From: Norana najaformis
Lineage: Eukaryota > Annelida > Clitellata > Crassiclitellata > Hormogastridae
Assembly: GCA_964023275.1 (NCBI GenBank)
Contig: OZ029916.1
Location: forward strand, 40,301,396-40,365,395
Direction of reading: 5' to 3'
DNA: 64,000 nucleotides
In this document: positions 1 to 12,300 of the stretch, one piece after another
How the letters are laid out: each line of letters starts with the position of its first letter
Numbering within the stretch: the first letter of the stretch is position 1
Made by a program: the position numbers and the translations under genes
The notes under the pieces: model-generated
What the model was told of the DNA's origin: nothing
The model's input: only the letters and a program-made list of their open reading frames with translations
Databases searched by the model: none

Positions 1-1095
1 CAATTTCAACTGTCTACACCAATAAAGAAATAAATAAATAAGTATAATGGTAACTGCTATCGAACAAATAAACATTAGTGAGCCACGGCCTTCTGAGCCT
101 CCGCTGATGACGTCACAGATAGTTGTAGCTGGCCTGCTCCTATTTAGATGGCCGTGGTCAAAGCCGGGGAGACAACACGGTGCTACGGTGGAAATTGTTG
201 GTGATGGTGGTCATGGGATGGTGCAGAAGCGGATGCAGGATAGGACTGCTTGAAAAGTTCGGTTTTCAGTCTTGAGTGAAATGCTGCAGGAGAGAGGGCA
301 AGCGGAGGAGTGTGTTTAACAAAGACTGGCGTTTAAAATAGGCTGGCGTTAATTTACACAAAATCGTTTTTGCCCTCTCCTGTCTGCTGCTGGAGACCGG
401 CGTTTTAGTACTATATAGGGCCTATTACTCAGAATAGTGGTTTTATTTATAAAAAAATAACAGCAGACTAATAAAAGATTATAAATCTTGAAATTGCAAG
501 CCATGGGCCCATGAAGATCTTGATTCCCGAGTTAAACTGATTCGATTTGATTCAAGAAGCACACATCTTGAGCTCTAAATAACTTCTATCTGTTCAGCCC
601 ATGGTACTGAACCTAACGCAATCTCTGCGTAAATTTTTCATTCAAAAAGGAGAAACACTCTTCTTCCATAAATCATTTCCTGAGCTCTCCTTTTCCCTTT
701 ACCTCTCTCGCCTCTCCGGTTCTATACACAATCCACCGTAGCCGGCTGAATGTCTATCTGTCTGACCCTTGAACCCTTTAACATCTGGAACCGAAACTGA
801 TCTTACCTGCCTTCGATTTTGTTTTGACTGAAGGCCTGTGAACAAGCTGCTTCCCGCGACTTAGCTCTCTTTGAGTGCTGTATTAAAAAATCAGGTCCTA
901 TGCCTACCTAACGGGCTTGTCCTAGGTGTCTCGCCATCTAACGAATAAAATAGCATTGCATAGAAGTCAATTCGATAATGGATGCAGTAGGCAAACGATA
1001 AAGCAAAACACAACACAACATAATATAACATAACAATTAAGGGTTTTAAGTTAATTTAATCTGTGATTGACTCACTGCAAAATCAATAATGTTGT
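1..1095. other. Intergenic, with two short LINE 3'-end fragments
   Basis: I see no gene here. Bases 810-893 match, on the plus strand, the 3'-end repeat called R1 below (TTTGTTTTGACTGA, then a GTGAACAAGCTG-like stretch, a CGCGACTTAGCT block and a GTGCTGTA end). Bases 245-290 resemble the more 5' part of the same repeat on the minus strand (TTTTCAGTCTTGAGTGAAA, also at 49.6 kb). The remainder is unremarkable AT-rich sequence. Confidence 0.4.
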
Positions 1096-1372
1096 AGGTA
1101 GAATATTGTATCCAGGTATGGACTCCATATCTGAACAGGTAGAGTATTGTATCCAACTATTGGATCCATATCTAAATAGGTATTGTATCCAGGTACGGAA
1201 TCCATATCTGAATAGGTAGAGTATTGTATCCAGGTATGGAATCCATATCTGAATAGGCAGAGTATTGTATCCAGGTATGGAATCCATATCTGAGCAGGTA
1301 GAGTATTGTATCCAGGTATGGAATCCATATCTGAACAGGTAGAGTATTGTATCCGGATGAGGAATCCATGTC
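1096..1372. repeat. 41-bp minisatellite, about seven units
   Basis: Seven tandem units of about 41 bp, each containing AGAGTATTGTATCCAGGTAT and then GGAATCCATATCTGAACAG. One unit is shortened to about 36 bp. The units differ by a few substitutions. Because 41 is not a multiple of three, the minus strand reads open in all three frames with a 41-residue super-period. I read this as a by-product of the repeat, not as coding. Confidence 0.9.
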
Positions 1373-1620
1373 TGAAACATGACATAGAACAACCAGAGAA
1401 AGTACAGAGGGAGAACTGAGAAAGTGACTTGCGATTACAAGAGTCTAGGCTATGAAGAACGGTTGAAAGTGTGTGGGCTAACAACATTACAGAAAAGAAG
1501 GAACACGGGACACTTAATTAGAGCTTACAAGTTCATCGTTAGAAAGGAGGCAGTGCGGTGGCACAGGTTCTTTGAATTAGCACCGCACAAGCGACTCGAG
1601 GCCACAGACGAGCAGCGGTC
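1373..1620. other. No feature seen
   Basis: Unique-looking sequence with a short plus-strand open frame (1424-1624). It has no recognisable domain, Kozak context or splice partner. Confidence 0.3.
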
Positions 1621-1835
1621 GTGAAGGATCTCACCCCCGATAAATTCACTGAAAACTAATCAGGGTCGAGGCCATACGGGTACATTCACAATTAATCAAG
1701 AACGGGTCCTGGTTAGCCAATTCTCAGCGTACGTTTGTATAACCCAGCGTTTGTGAAGGATCTCACCCGATAAATTCATTGCAAAATGAGCAGGGTCGAG
1801 GCCATACGGTAGCTATATAAAACCTGTACATTTTA
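1621..1835. repeat. Repeat R3, two tandem partial copies
   Basis: Two copies begin GTGAAGGATCTCACCC and continue through GATAAATTCA to CAGGGTCGAGGCCATACGG, at about 1621-1680 and 1753-1812. The second runs into GGTAGCTATATAAAA. A reverse-complement copy lies at about 21345-21420, and partial matches lie at 14519-14550 and 48302-48320. This is a dispersed retroposon-like repeat of unknown class. Confidence 0.7.
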
Positions 1836-2029
1836 TTTAACCCCTGATCAGCTTCTGCGGTGGCATCTAGTACTCTGTAACAAAATCCCATCATTAGCAC
1901 TTAAGTCCTGTCTAATGGAATTTCACACTAGATGCTTTCGTTGAAGGCATATCACAACTTTTTACTGCATCAATGCTGCTTTTAACAGCCCCATGCTATA
2001 GACTGCATTCTGGTTAGCTAGATCCATTC

Positions 2030-2225
2030 TTACCAGTATATATATGTATATATACATACATACATACATATATGCATATATATATACATATATATACATG
2101 TATATACATATATATACATGTATATACATACATATATATACATATATATACATGTATATACATATATATACATGTATATACATATATATATACATATATA
2201 TACGTATATATATATATATGACCAT
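2030..2225. repeat. AT-rich microsatellite (TATACATA-type)
   Basis: About 190 bp of alternating TATA, CATA and GTATA units. It is open in several frames on both strands and encodes only Tyr/Ile/Met/Thr strings, so it is not a gene. Confidence 0.95.
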
Positions 2226-3249
2226 TCAAAGCCGGTTCACTGTCCTTAATCTCTGACTTCGTCCACTATTCTGTCACGACTCCCGTTAGTTGTAGATAAT
2301 TCCAATTCTGCTCTTTTTTACTACTTACTGTAATTATCATATTTGCTAACATACACTTTAGAACTTTACTGTCTCCAGTTTCTTTACATATCTTTCCTCT
2401 CTACTGCAAGCTCTTCTTTCCAATTTTTTATATTTATTTCTGTGAAGTTAGTGACTCTGTTTACTGCGGTGTTTTCTCCACAACCTTAATTTGAAGACTT
2501 CAATATCATGGAAACAATTTATAAACATCAATTAAATCGCTAAATCTTGAACGCACAATAAAATTTCGACACCGACTGTAAATAAGAAACGCTGAAAGTA
2601 TATCTGCTTGTTGTTTGGGTTGATAAATTTTTTATTGCGTTTTAATATTTCCAATATTCTCTAGTTTCTGTAAATAATCATCATGCACATTCCAACTGCT
2701 AATGAAAATGATGTTCTTACTTGCTCTCGCACAAGCGATTCATTTTGACAATATTTATTATGGTTTATCGACATCATCATTGTTGCGGTCACGGTTCTGC
2801 GGTTTCTGCAGCCGTAGGCATAATCGTTGCATTGCACGTTGAACATTCAGGAAGAAATCCCCTAGTTATCAAGTGCTGTGCATTCGGTTATAAGCGATGA
2901 TGACTGTTACGACCCTGGTGGTCTTCGGGGAAGACGTTTAATGCTTTCCGCCGTAACCAGATGGCGCCAGGCTGTCTGCCTCATGGTACGCCTCGATATC
3001 TATCGTTCATATTCGGACGACCCTCTTGCGATGATATGTGCTCGTGCCGATAACCATGTCCGTGCACTGGAAGGGTTCTCAGCCAGCCATCTGGTGGCGG
3101 TGAATACATATCACGGAGCAACGAAGACGGTTACCAGTCGGGGTAGGAAAACGGTTTATTGTTTTCCCTGCGGAAGTTAGTTGTACTTTAGTACCTTAGC
3201 ATAACACAAACACCTAGTACGAAAGTGTTATTACTTTTTGTGCCAGTGA
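2226..3249. other. No feature seen
   Basis: About 1 kb of AT-rich sequence with only short incidental frames. The largest is 2878-3180 plus, with no recognisable domain and no splice context. Confidence 0.3.
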
Positions 3250-3554
3250 CATTTTTCGTTCAGGTACTATTAATAATTAGTAACTTCTGCTACGCCGGTG
3301 TCTAATGCACAAGGCATCATCTCTGACTTCAACGTTGAGCTTCGAGGTCCCAACTAACGTACAGCAGAAGTCCACGCCACTTCCCATGCGGACGATCGCG
3401 GGAAAGTTGGCCACCGATATCTTCGGGTGGGGTGGGGTGAGATAGAGTAAGGAGCCAGGATATGACGAGGCATATGCCACCATTAGGTTACGCGTGGATT
3501 GGGTAAACTCTAGCTCAATTAAGTTGATCGATGGCAGGTGCCTAGGCTCATCGC
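3250..3554 (-). repeat. Near-identical 305-bp dispersed repeat, copy 1
   Basis: This segment recurs at 7249-7553 in the same orientation with about four substitutions over some 290 aligned bases. Both copies end, on the minus strand, in TGCATTAGACACCGGCG followed by AGAAGTTACTAA. That matches the 3' end of the LINE fragment at 39.9 kb, so this is probably a truncated retroposon inserted in minus orientation. A minus-strand open frame (3277-3483) is kept in both copies. Confidence 0.8.
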
Positions 3555-3577
3555 TGCATTTCGTACCGTGATGTTCG

Positions 3578-3750
3578 TAATCGTAATCGTAATTCCGAGA
3601 TTTCTACAGCGCCCAACGAAAGCCTCGCCGCGGGGACCAGCTTATTCATAGGCGCTGGCGCTCAGTCAAAACAAAATCGGTAGGCAAAAGGGTTCAATAG
3701 ACAAAAGAGAGAGATAAGAGGATGAAGGGGTGTTCGGGTACGATTTCTAT
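3578..3750 (-). repeat. Repeat R1: truncated LINE 3' end with GATTAC tail
   Basis: Read on the minus strand it ends in TTTCGTTGGGCGCTGTAGAA and a short GATTAC tandem tail (plus strand GTAATCGTAATCGTAAT). The same arrangement occurs at 49383, 52257 and 63088, with fragments at 810 and 28010. In the 49.4 kb copy the upstream part translates to an F-x-x-x-LKTLLF string like the C-terminus of CR1/L2-type LINE ORF2. R1 is therefore read as a 5'-truncated LINE, not an independent SINE. Confidence 0.75.
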
Positions 3751-6240
3751 AGTCATTTTTATTGTTCGACTTACTAGGGGTGCGTGGCAGTAAATCTGAA
3801 TCGCAGACGAGGCAAGTGCGCGCGCGAACAACTTGTCGGCATCGTTACGCGAGTCCGACAAAACAGGGCAGTAAGAGCAATACTCAGTTACTGTACACAG
3901 CTATGCGGCAATCTAAGGCGCTACACAAATTTCGAGTAATATCAGTTACATTTTGAGGCACCATCGACTGATGCCTGTGTAGGTTGATGTAACGTAATAT
4001 TCGGGAATTTGCATTACGCTACCTTATAGTTTTGGACATGTCGAAGTTTTTACCAAACAGCGCAACAGAAACGTCCGATTATATCCAGTTACATTACACT
4101 TGCGTCGCCGAGAGATTTTTACAGCACAACATAAATTTTCTGTTACAATGGCAGTGAAATAGAGAAAATGATTTGTGCAAAAACCAAGCCTGTAGGGCGT
4201 TTACAAATAGCGCTACTGATGTTTTCATTCATTCATTCTTCTGTTTTATTTCTTTCATTTATTCAATAATTCATTTTATACATACGTAGGGTCTACGTGC
4301 TTACATAAAACATACATACGCACGCACGCACACACACACATATACATACATACACATACATACATGCATGCGTACATAAGTCTGCAGCAGGAGAGTAACA
4401 GCGATTAAATAAGAACTATCTAGGATGTCTAAGCCAAGTGCGGAGAAGCAGCCTTTCAAAGCCTGGAAAACTCAACGCTTCAGTCTGTTTAACTAACGTG
4501 GAGCACATCAAATCTAAGATTACTCGAACTTAATAGCAACATAACTCAATATGGCCGCCCGATCTGTCTTCGACAAGCCCTTCTCTGGTTTATTTCTTCT
4601 GCCGGGTCCCCAGTTGCTGCGGGCTTTGTGCATGCAGGACGCGCCGAGAACATCCTAGAACGACGTTTCCTCCATTATCGCTCACTTCCAACACAATTAC
4701 GCCTGTCAGAACGTGAAGGAATTAATGAAAAATTGAGCTGGTCTCCTCGTAACGGGGCAGCCACCCGTGCCCCGAGGGGGTTTGCACTCCCACCCTGCCG
4801 GGACTGGATATTATTATAAACGGTCCGAGCTAGACGGTCGCTAAATCGTGGATCTGGATCGGATTCGATTACAAAGACTGCGAGCGATAATGGGGGGATT
4901 TCGCTTTGTCTTATCGAAGCGCTACTCTGGACTCCGTTTCTTGACCATTTATTATGAATGAATCTTGGTTTATCCGACATGTTATACAGCTCTTTTGATT
5001 AATTGTTTAAGATTAGATTTCTACCTTTTAAGCTAATGTAATTCGGCCTGAAGATAAGAAAGCTTTTATGCTGTCCAGTGTAAAACCTTTAAGCGATCAA
5101 GCTTATAGGCCTAACCAGAAGCCGCGCAGTGGTTTCATCAGAAGATTATCGTGACGATGCCAACGATTTTCACGTCAGTTGTAATAAAAGTGTTAATTTA
5201 TTACAGACTCAGTCATAACACTGTCACAATAAGGTATTTATGATTCCCATTGCAAAACATATATGTATATAATCTGTCTTGCAAATTTATAATTACATAA
5301 ATACCATATAAAAGTGTAATGTTGTATACAAGTATAGATATTATATATATTAGCCAAATAAAAACAGCACTAACTATACAAGATGAATCACATATATGTC
5401 TAAGCATTTACATTTTGCATTGGTCAGCTTAGGTAGGGTCCAGCCTAGTTCACCGAAAAAGTGTGAATTACACCGTAGTTTTACCAAAAGAAAAAACTCG
5501 AATTTCCTGGAAAGTTTAATCGACCCGCATTTTTTAGTTTTTGTTGCATCTCACACACCCGCAACAGTTGCCTGCTAATTGACCTTTGCGTTTCTTTCAC
5601 CTTGTTGATTAATTTGCGCTTTAAGTTGTTTTGTCCCGACTTTTTAATCATATATGTCTACTGTTTGTTTTCGTGTATGATCAACAGTAATGTTACAAGT
5701 CGAAAAAAAGCTTGCCTCCATCGGCACGCAGGATTATCTTGCCTACTTCACATAAAAAATGTTCCACATTTTTTAAATTTTCCGACATAATCGACGATGG
5801 CGATTTCACGATGAATCAATCATGATTTACCGATTTGTTATAACTGCTAGGCTAAGTTTAATTAATAAAACGTCCTTTATTTCAGTTTACACAGGAACAA
5901 GTGACGTCGTGATCATCGGATGTATTTGTTAACAACACAAGTTAGTAAGTAAGATTGTTGCGCGTGGAATATTGAAGTGTACTTAAAAATTATGAAAATA
6001 AAAACGGCAAGAACGCTTTAAAAATACCAAAATCACGGCTTTTCGCAGAATTTTGTCAATTACATAGAAGGGTGGCAATTATACGATCCGTGGTCACGTC
6101 AGTGTAATCGTGAATTAAGTTGGGCCTTAAACAGAGCCTACAGTAAGACTGTGATTATTGAGATGAAGCACGACAAATTACCAATACCAAACTGAATATA
6201 CAAATATAAGCAGTGTATATAGGCACAATTATTCATAAAA
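3751..6240. other. Intergenic, apparently gene-free
   Basis: It holds a CATA/CACA microsatellite at about 4318-4375 and otherwise unique AT-rich DNA. Short open frames (3762-3956, 4628-4980, 5396-5790) have no domain, signal peptide or consistent splice sites. Confidence 0.35.
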
Positions 6241-6312
6241 TAATATTATGCACATGCGTAGATAATTATCTATAAATGTTATAATTACAAAATACAAAAT
6301 ACATACTCAGTC

Positions 6313-6615
<303 letters not shown>

Positions 6616-7248
6616 ATATAATCATTTGTGTCCACTGATATATGTATGAATGCCTATATAAATTAATGAAGCACCTGCTCAGGGCTGAGGCTGTGGCGGG
6701 AGTTTGCCATCGACCATCCTTCCGGCGTCTACCATTACAAGATGGTAACGACGGAAATGACCGCCTTCTTTGATATATACGGAGTTCATGCGCTACATAA
6801 ATTATATCTGCTCTCTGCGGTCTTTTGCTTATTAGGCAGGTGCTGCAGACCGCCATTTTATATTTGGCTGTTGAGACCATATGGTCATACGTCATCGCTG
6901 ACGCCTTTTCATGGACGTCTGTATAGTAGTAAACGGAAAAGAACCAGACTCAAATTTACCGACTGCGCGAGTAATAAGTTCTTTAAAATAAATAAATAAA
7001 TAATGGGTGTCTGGCTGTTTAATTAAATGGACTTCTGTAAAATAGTATTGACCATAAAGCTCAATACTTAAATGGACATTTCTGTAACAGGAAGCTACTT
7101 AATTTAACAAACTTCTGTGAACCAATTTTTGAACAAGAAATTTGGTTTGTAAACGTGCAGGAAAGATATCATATGCTATGAAAGCTCACGGTGCTCTACA
7201 GAGATTTTGCAACCAACTCTGCTATCGACCATTGATACTGTGACACTT
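6616..7248. other. No feature seen
   Basis: Unique-looking sequence. The plus-strand frame 6742-6999 has no recognisable domain. The stretch ends just before the second copy of the 305-bp repeat. Confidence 0.3.
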
Positions 7249-7553
7249 CATTTTTCGTTCAAGTACTATTAATAATTAGTAACTTCTGATACGCCGGTGT
7301 CTAATGCACAAGGCATCATCTCTGACTTCAACGTTGAACTTCGAGGTCCCAACTAACGTACAGCAGAAGTCCACGCCACTTCCCATGCGGACGATCGCGG
7401 GAAAGTTGGCCACCGATATCTTCGGGTGGGGTGGGGTGAGATAGAGTAAGGAGCCAGGATATGACGAGGCATCTGCCACCATTAGGTTACGCGTGGATTG
7501 GGTAAACTCTAGCCCAATTAAGTTGATCGATGGCAGGTGCCTAGGCTCATCGC
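7249..7553 (-). repeat. Near-identical 305-bp dispersed repeat, copy 2
   Basis: Partner of 3250-3554, offset by about 4.0 kb in the same orientation and about 98-99 percent identical by eye. Homology stops at CTCATCGCTG on one side and around TTCGTTCA on the other. The flanks differ, which favours two insertions of the same element over a large tandem duplication. A TA microsatellite follows at 7590-7665. Confidence 0.8.
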
Positions 7554-7665
7554 TGGAGGGCTTTCCAACCGAGATACAATGGTCGGTTATATATATATAT
7601 ATAATATATATATATTTATATATAATTATATATATTATATATATAATACATATATATATTACATT

Positions 7666-7984
7666 ACATTTTGTTACATTGGGGTGTGGCCTGTAAACAA
7701 CCTGGAGCGGGAACAATTTGTGCTAGATAAAGCCGTCGCGCAATTTATCCGCCGACTGTTCGTCGTCGTGTAGTTTAATCCTTCCGCGGTAGTAATTAAT
7801 GCGCCTTATTTTCCCAGCATGCACTGCGGCAGCTCGCTACCGGAAGCATGGTCGCTGTCGTCCATATTGAGAGGACGAAGGCTCTTGAGAAAGGGTGAGG
7901 AGTTCGAGGTCTCTGGGTGGAAGGGAGGGACGTCAAGGGTCGCCGTGGAAAACCAACATCTGATCATGGCAGACAATTCTGAGG
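7666..7984. other. No feature seen
   Basis: Unique-looking spacer between the TA tract and the CAGA array. No gene recognised. Confidence 0.3.
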
Positions 7985-8340
7985 TCGTGTAGACAGGCAG
8001 ACAAAATCAAGGAGTCAGACAGAAAGACCGACTGACAGACAGACAGGGAGGCAGATAGACAGTGAAGCAGGGAGACGGACGGACAGACAGAACGACAGAG
8101 AGACCGACAGAGAGACAGACAAACATGGAGCCAGGCAGACAGACCGACAGATAAACTAGACAGGAAACCCACATACATACAGACATAGCAGACAAGCAAC
8201 AGATGAACATGCTCAAGCAGACAGAAATATATACTAAAACAGACAGGCAGATCGCGACACATACTAACCTACAGATCAATATCCACACACACACACACAC
8301 ACGCACACACACACACACATAGGGAGACAGTCAGACGCAT
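7985..8340. repeat. Degenerate (CAGA)n / (CA)n array
   Basis: Imperfect AGACAGACAG units with scattered substitutions, ending in a CA/CG dinucleotide run at 8281-8318. The Cys/Leu/Ser/Val minus-strand frames are artefacts. Confidence 0.9.
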
Positions 8341-8619
8341 GCAGATAAACAGACATACCTTCACACAGTCACACACGGTCACGCAGACACAGAGACGCTG
8401 GCAACGTGTCCTAGCATGCAGGCGTGCAGCTGCAAAGGTCTCTCTGATCCAATGTAAAGGTGGATGATGGCTGCGGTCGTCTCCGTCGCTCGTTCCGACA
8501 AATGTTCAGATATGAAAACGACTTTGCAAACATCTCCTTCCTCCGCTTCTCAAATACTCGACCTGATAAAAAACCCGTCTTCGTTCGCCCATTATTATTT
8601 ACCCTCGATTAGTCATCGT

Positions 8620-10695
8620 ACCCCTCACCCTTTCCGTAGCCCTCCTTTCTCCTCCCTCCTCTTCCTCCCCGCTCTTCCTCTAACAGGACGATTTGATATT
8701 TCTTCTCAAATTCTCACTGTCATCTTGTAACAGATCTTCTCGGTGCGAGGATGGGAGGTGAGAGGAGAGGGAGGAGAAGAGAAGGAGGAGAAAGAGGAGA
8801 AGAAGGAGGAGGAGGAGAAAGAGGAGAGGAAGGAGAAAAGAAGGAGGAGAAAGAGGAGAAGAAGGAGAAGAGGATTGGTAAGGGGATGCGCAGAATGTTA
8901 CGAGGAAGAAGGAGGTGGAAAAAGAGGAGGTGGAATAGGAGAAGAAAGAATAGGAGAAGTACAGAAAGACAAGAAAGAGGAAGTAGAGTAGGCGGAAGAA
9001 GAAGAGTAGGAGGAGGAAGAAAACAAGAGGATGTGGAAGAGGATTAGGTGGTGGAGGATAACGAACATTAGGGACAGGACTACGTTACATTACGGTGGAT
9101 CACTGTCTCTCTGCGGTGTATAATTCGCCTACAACCCTCTCTTCCTTCTCTTCATCATTACTTCCTCCAAATTTTCCCTTTTTTCGGTTATTTCTGTTCC
9201 ACCTTTTATTCATATTCCTCGTGTTATTCCTCCTCGCCTCCCTCCTCTTCCACTTCGTTCTCGTTCTTCTCCTCATCTTCTCTTCCTTTTAATCATTCTC
9301 TTCCTACTTCTCTTTCTCTTAATCCTCATTTTTTTCATTTCTCTTTTACTCTTTCTTTTCCTTATTCTTCCATATCTGTTTCCTCCTCTTGTTTCCTCTT
9401 TTTCTTCCTCTTCTGTTCTTCCTTCTTTGTCCTACTCTTCCTCCTTTTGATTCTGGTCCTCTTCCTCCTCTTAGTCCTCCTCTCTTAATCCTCCTATTAA
9501 TCCTTTTTATCTCATTATTCCTCCCCTTCCTCTTAATTCTCCTAGTTCTTCCTTCTCCTCTTAATCCTCCCTCTCCCTTCTCCTCTTAACCTTCCTGCTC
9601 TTCTCCCTCTTCCTCTTAATCTTCCTCCCTTCCTTCTTGCTCCTCTCAATACTTCTAATTTCCTTCTTTCTCCTTCTCTTCCCTTAATCTTCCTCTTTCT
9701 CCTCCTTCTGCTATCCTCCTCCTCCTTTTCCTGCTCCTCATCTTGGCTTATCAGAGCGAGGCTGTGCTGCCGTCTGCGCCGCAGCCTCTTTGCAACCGAT
9801 TGCAGTGCCAATCAAAGCCAGACACGACAGGAAGAGAGGAAGAGAGGAAGAGAGGAAGCGAGGAAGAGAGGCAGGGTGGGTGGGATTGCAGATGGGAGGG
9901 ACGGAGGGAGGGAACGAGTGAGGGTGTGACCGGGAAGGATGCGATCGGATGAGAGAAAATGAGCATGAGTAGGTAGATGAATTAGGACGAAAAAAGGAGG
10001 CGGAGGAGGAAGAGGAGGAGGAGGAGGAGAAAGAAGAGGGAGAAGAAGAGAAAGAGGAAGAGGATAGGAATAAGACTAAGGAGGAGGAGGAATAGGAGGA
10101 GGAATAGGAGGAAGAAAAGGAGGAGGAATAGGAGAAGGCGAGGAGGAATAGAAAGACAATAAAAGAGTAGAGGAATAGGATGAGATAAGTTAGGAGGAAG
10201 ATGAGGAGAAAGAAGAAAGGTGGAGGAAATAGAGAATGGGGAAAATGGGGAGGAGGAAGATTGGGAGGAGGGAGGAGGAAAGGGCGGAGAAGAGGAGGGA
10301 AAGAAAGGAGATAGAGGATAAACATATAAAGGAGGAGAGGGTAAGAGGAGGAAAAGGAAAGGGAGGATGAGGAAGAGGTTAAGTTTAAGAATAGTAGGCG
10401 GAAGAAGAGTAGGATGAGGACTATGTAGCAAATATGAGGAAGAGCAGGAAAAGGAAAATAGGAGGAGCAGGAAAAGGATGATGGGTAGGTGGAAAAGAAA
10501 GATGAAATGCGAGAATAGTGATCTAAAGAAAAGAAGGAGGAGGAGAAGAAGAAGGAGGAAAAGTGCAAGAGCAAGAATAGGAAAAGGAAGGAGGACGAAG
10601 AGAAATAGGAGGAAGAGGAGGAATTTGAACCGCAGGAGGAGGAAGAGGTTGAAAAAGAGCAAGAGTAATATGAAGAGGAGGAGGAGGAGGTGAAG
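8620..10695. repeat. Two-kilobase alternating polypyrimidine/polypurine region
   Basis: On the plus strand the bias switches several times. It is pyrimidine-rich at about 8620-8690, purine-rich (AGGAGGAGA) at about 8743-9060, pyrimidine-rich (CTTCCTCCT) at about 9118-9735 and purine-rich at about 9826-10695. A mixed-base spacer lies at 9740-9825. Long Arg/Glu/Lys or Ser/Leu/Phe frames follow from the composition. Facing pyrimidine and purine arms could pair as an imperfect hairpin or form triplex DNA (inference). Confidence 0.9.
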
Positions 10696-10732
10696 GAAAG
10701 AGTAGTGTCCAGGGAAGCTTCCGCATCAAGGC

Positions 10733-10960
10733 AAAAGATGGCGCGCGCCGAGCTACACGTGATACGTTGGACTGCAGCGACAGATGCATGGGCTGCCGGG
10801 CAGAGCAGAACGAACGCAGAAACGGTCGGACCTACGAACAAAGGAACGATCGAAAGAAACGACGAATGATCGAAAGAACGAACGATCGAAAGAACGAACG
10901 AAAGAGCCAACGGCGGCGCCCGGAAGTGACGTCACTCGGCGCTGACTGTTACGTCACATG
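10733..10960. promoter_or_regulatory. Promoter-like cluster: AAGATGGCG, E-box, ETS/CRE composite
   Basis: A CCGGAAGTGACGTCAC composite (ETS core directly abutting a full CRE) sits at 10920-10935. A second TTACGTCA lies at 10949-10956. AAAGATGGCGCGC and CACGTG lie near 10735 and 10757. A short GATCGAAAGAACGAAC tandem lies between them. Such ETS-CRE composites are typical of broadly active animal promoters. No downstream coding exon is recognisable on either strand, so the target is unknown. Confidence 0.35.
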
Positions 10961-11216
10961 TACGAGACCACTCATGTCGCATTCTAATTAATTGAAGGCA
11001 CTGAACGGAACGGAAACAGGTAGGAAGAGAAGGAACAAGATGATGAGGAGTAGGAGAGATGTTAAGATCGCTTCGTCTCTTAAATTAAGATAGGTAGGTA
11101 GGTAGATATTTACTATTCGTATAAGCCATATCTTCTTCCTTTTTTGTCCTTATGCTTCTCTTCCTATTCCTGCTCTTCTCTTCCTGCTCCTACTTCATTC
11201 ACATTCCTACTGGTAC

Positions 11217-11329
11217 CCTGTTTATAGATAGATGGGTGTATAGATTGACAGATGAATGAATGAATGAATGAATGAATGAATAGATGGATGGATGGTCGGA
11301 CGGACGGACGGACGGACGGACAGAGAGAT

Positions 11330-11389
<60 letters not shown>

Positions 11390-11402
11390 TAGGTAGATAG
11401 TA
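11217..11402. repeat. Compound tetranucleotide array
   Basis: Successive runs of GATG/GAAT, GGAC, GATA and CAGA units form one compound microsatellite. Confidence 0.95.
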
Positions 11403-11609
11403 TTTCATTCTGCGGGGTTCTATCTAATGGTACTGGAACAGTAAACCAAAACATGGCGTTACTTTCTCATAAATCCAACATGCAACATGATCCTTGTTTT
11501 CTTTGAATTTACTGGCTGTTGATTGTGAGGACTAATTTTGGTAACTAATTAATGCGTATTGATACAAGCATTGCTTAAAGGATTGCCTTGACGAAACTTG
11601 ATGCTTAAC

Positions 11610-11655
11610 CTCACTACTACCACTGCTACTGCTACTGCTGCTACTGCTACTGATA

Positions 11656-11700
<45 letters not shown>

Positions 11701-11785
11701 ATAATAATAATACCACAGCCACTACTATTATGATTAAGAATGCTGTTGTCGTTATTGTTGTTGTTGTTGTTATTGTTATTGTTCC
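11610..11785. repeat. (CTA)n then (TGT)n trinucleotide arrays
   Basis: CTACTA-type repeats (11612-11700) pass into ATAATA and then, after a short gap, GTTGTTATT repeats. Frames on both strands are poly-Thr or poly-Val artefacts. Confidence 0.93.
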
Positions 11786-11869
11786 CGGGAAGATGGGATC
11801 TTGAATGGGAGGGGGATGTTGCGAAGCTCCGGCTTCATATCGACACATCAGCTGCAGAAGTCGGACCGT

Positions 11870-12300
11870 CACATCTGCTGCCTCCTCCCTCCCCTCCGTC
11901 TCTCATCCACCGCCTCCCTCTTCCACAACTACCCGCTCCCATTCCGCGCCTCCTTCTCCCGGTCAGATCACAAAGTCTTTGTGTCCTCGCGAGTCGTCGG
12001 TGTCAGTCCCCGGAGAGGGAGGTATGGAAAACACCCCTGACATCTGGTCCTCTGCCTTTCTCAGCATACTTCCTCACCCCATCCATCCATACTCCTCCTC
12101 CTCTTCCCCTCCCCTCTTCCTCCTCCTTCTTCTCCTCCTCCCCTCCTCCTCTTACTTCTGCTCCTCCTCCTCTTCCTCCTCCTCTTCCTCCTCCTCCTTT
12201 TCATCCTCCTCCTCTGTTTCCTCCTCCTCCTTTTCCTTCTCCTCCTCCTCATCCTCCCCTCCCATTTCACTCGTTCCTCTTTTCCTGTCCCTTTGCTCCC
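11870..12300. repeat. Pyrimidine-rich (CTCCTC) tract
   Basis: Mostly CTC/CTT units, densest at 12075-12265. This is a second homopyrimidine block after the 8.6-10.7 kb region. Open frames through it are compositional. Confidence 0.85.

Noticed and set aside
1096-1372. CRISPR-like array
   Set aside because: Units are contiguous tandem copies without unique spacers, and the genome is animal.
1072-1487. Possible repeat protein on the minus strand
   Set aside because: All three frames are equally open because of the 41-bp unit. No start context or conserved frame preference.
9738-10910. 390-residue minus-strand frame, Ser/Phe/Leu-rich
   Set aside because: It runs through the purine-rich tract, so composition alone removes stops. 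Overlapping frames are equally long.
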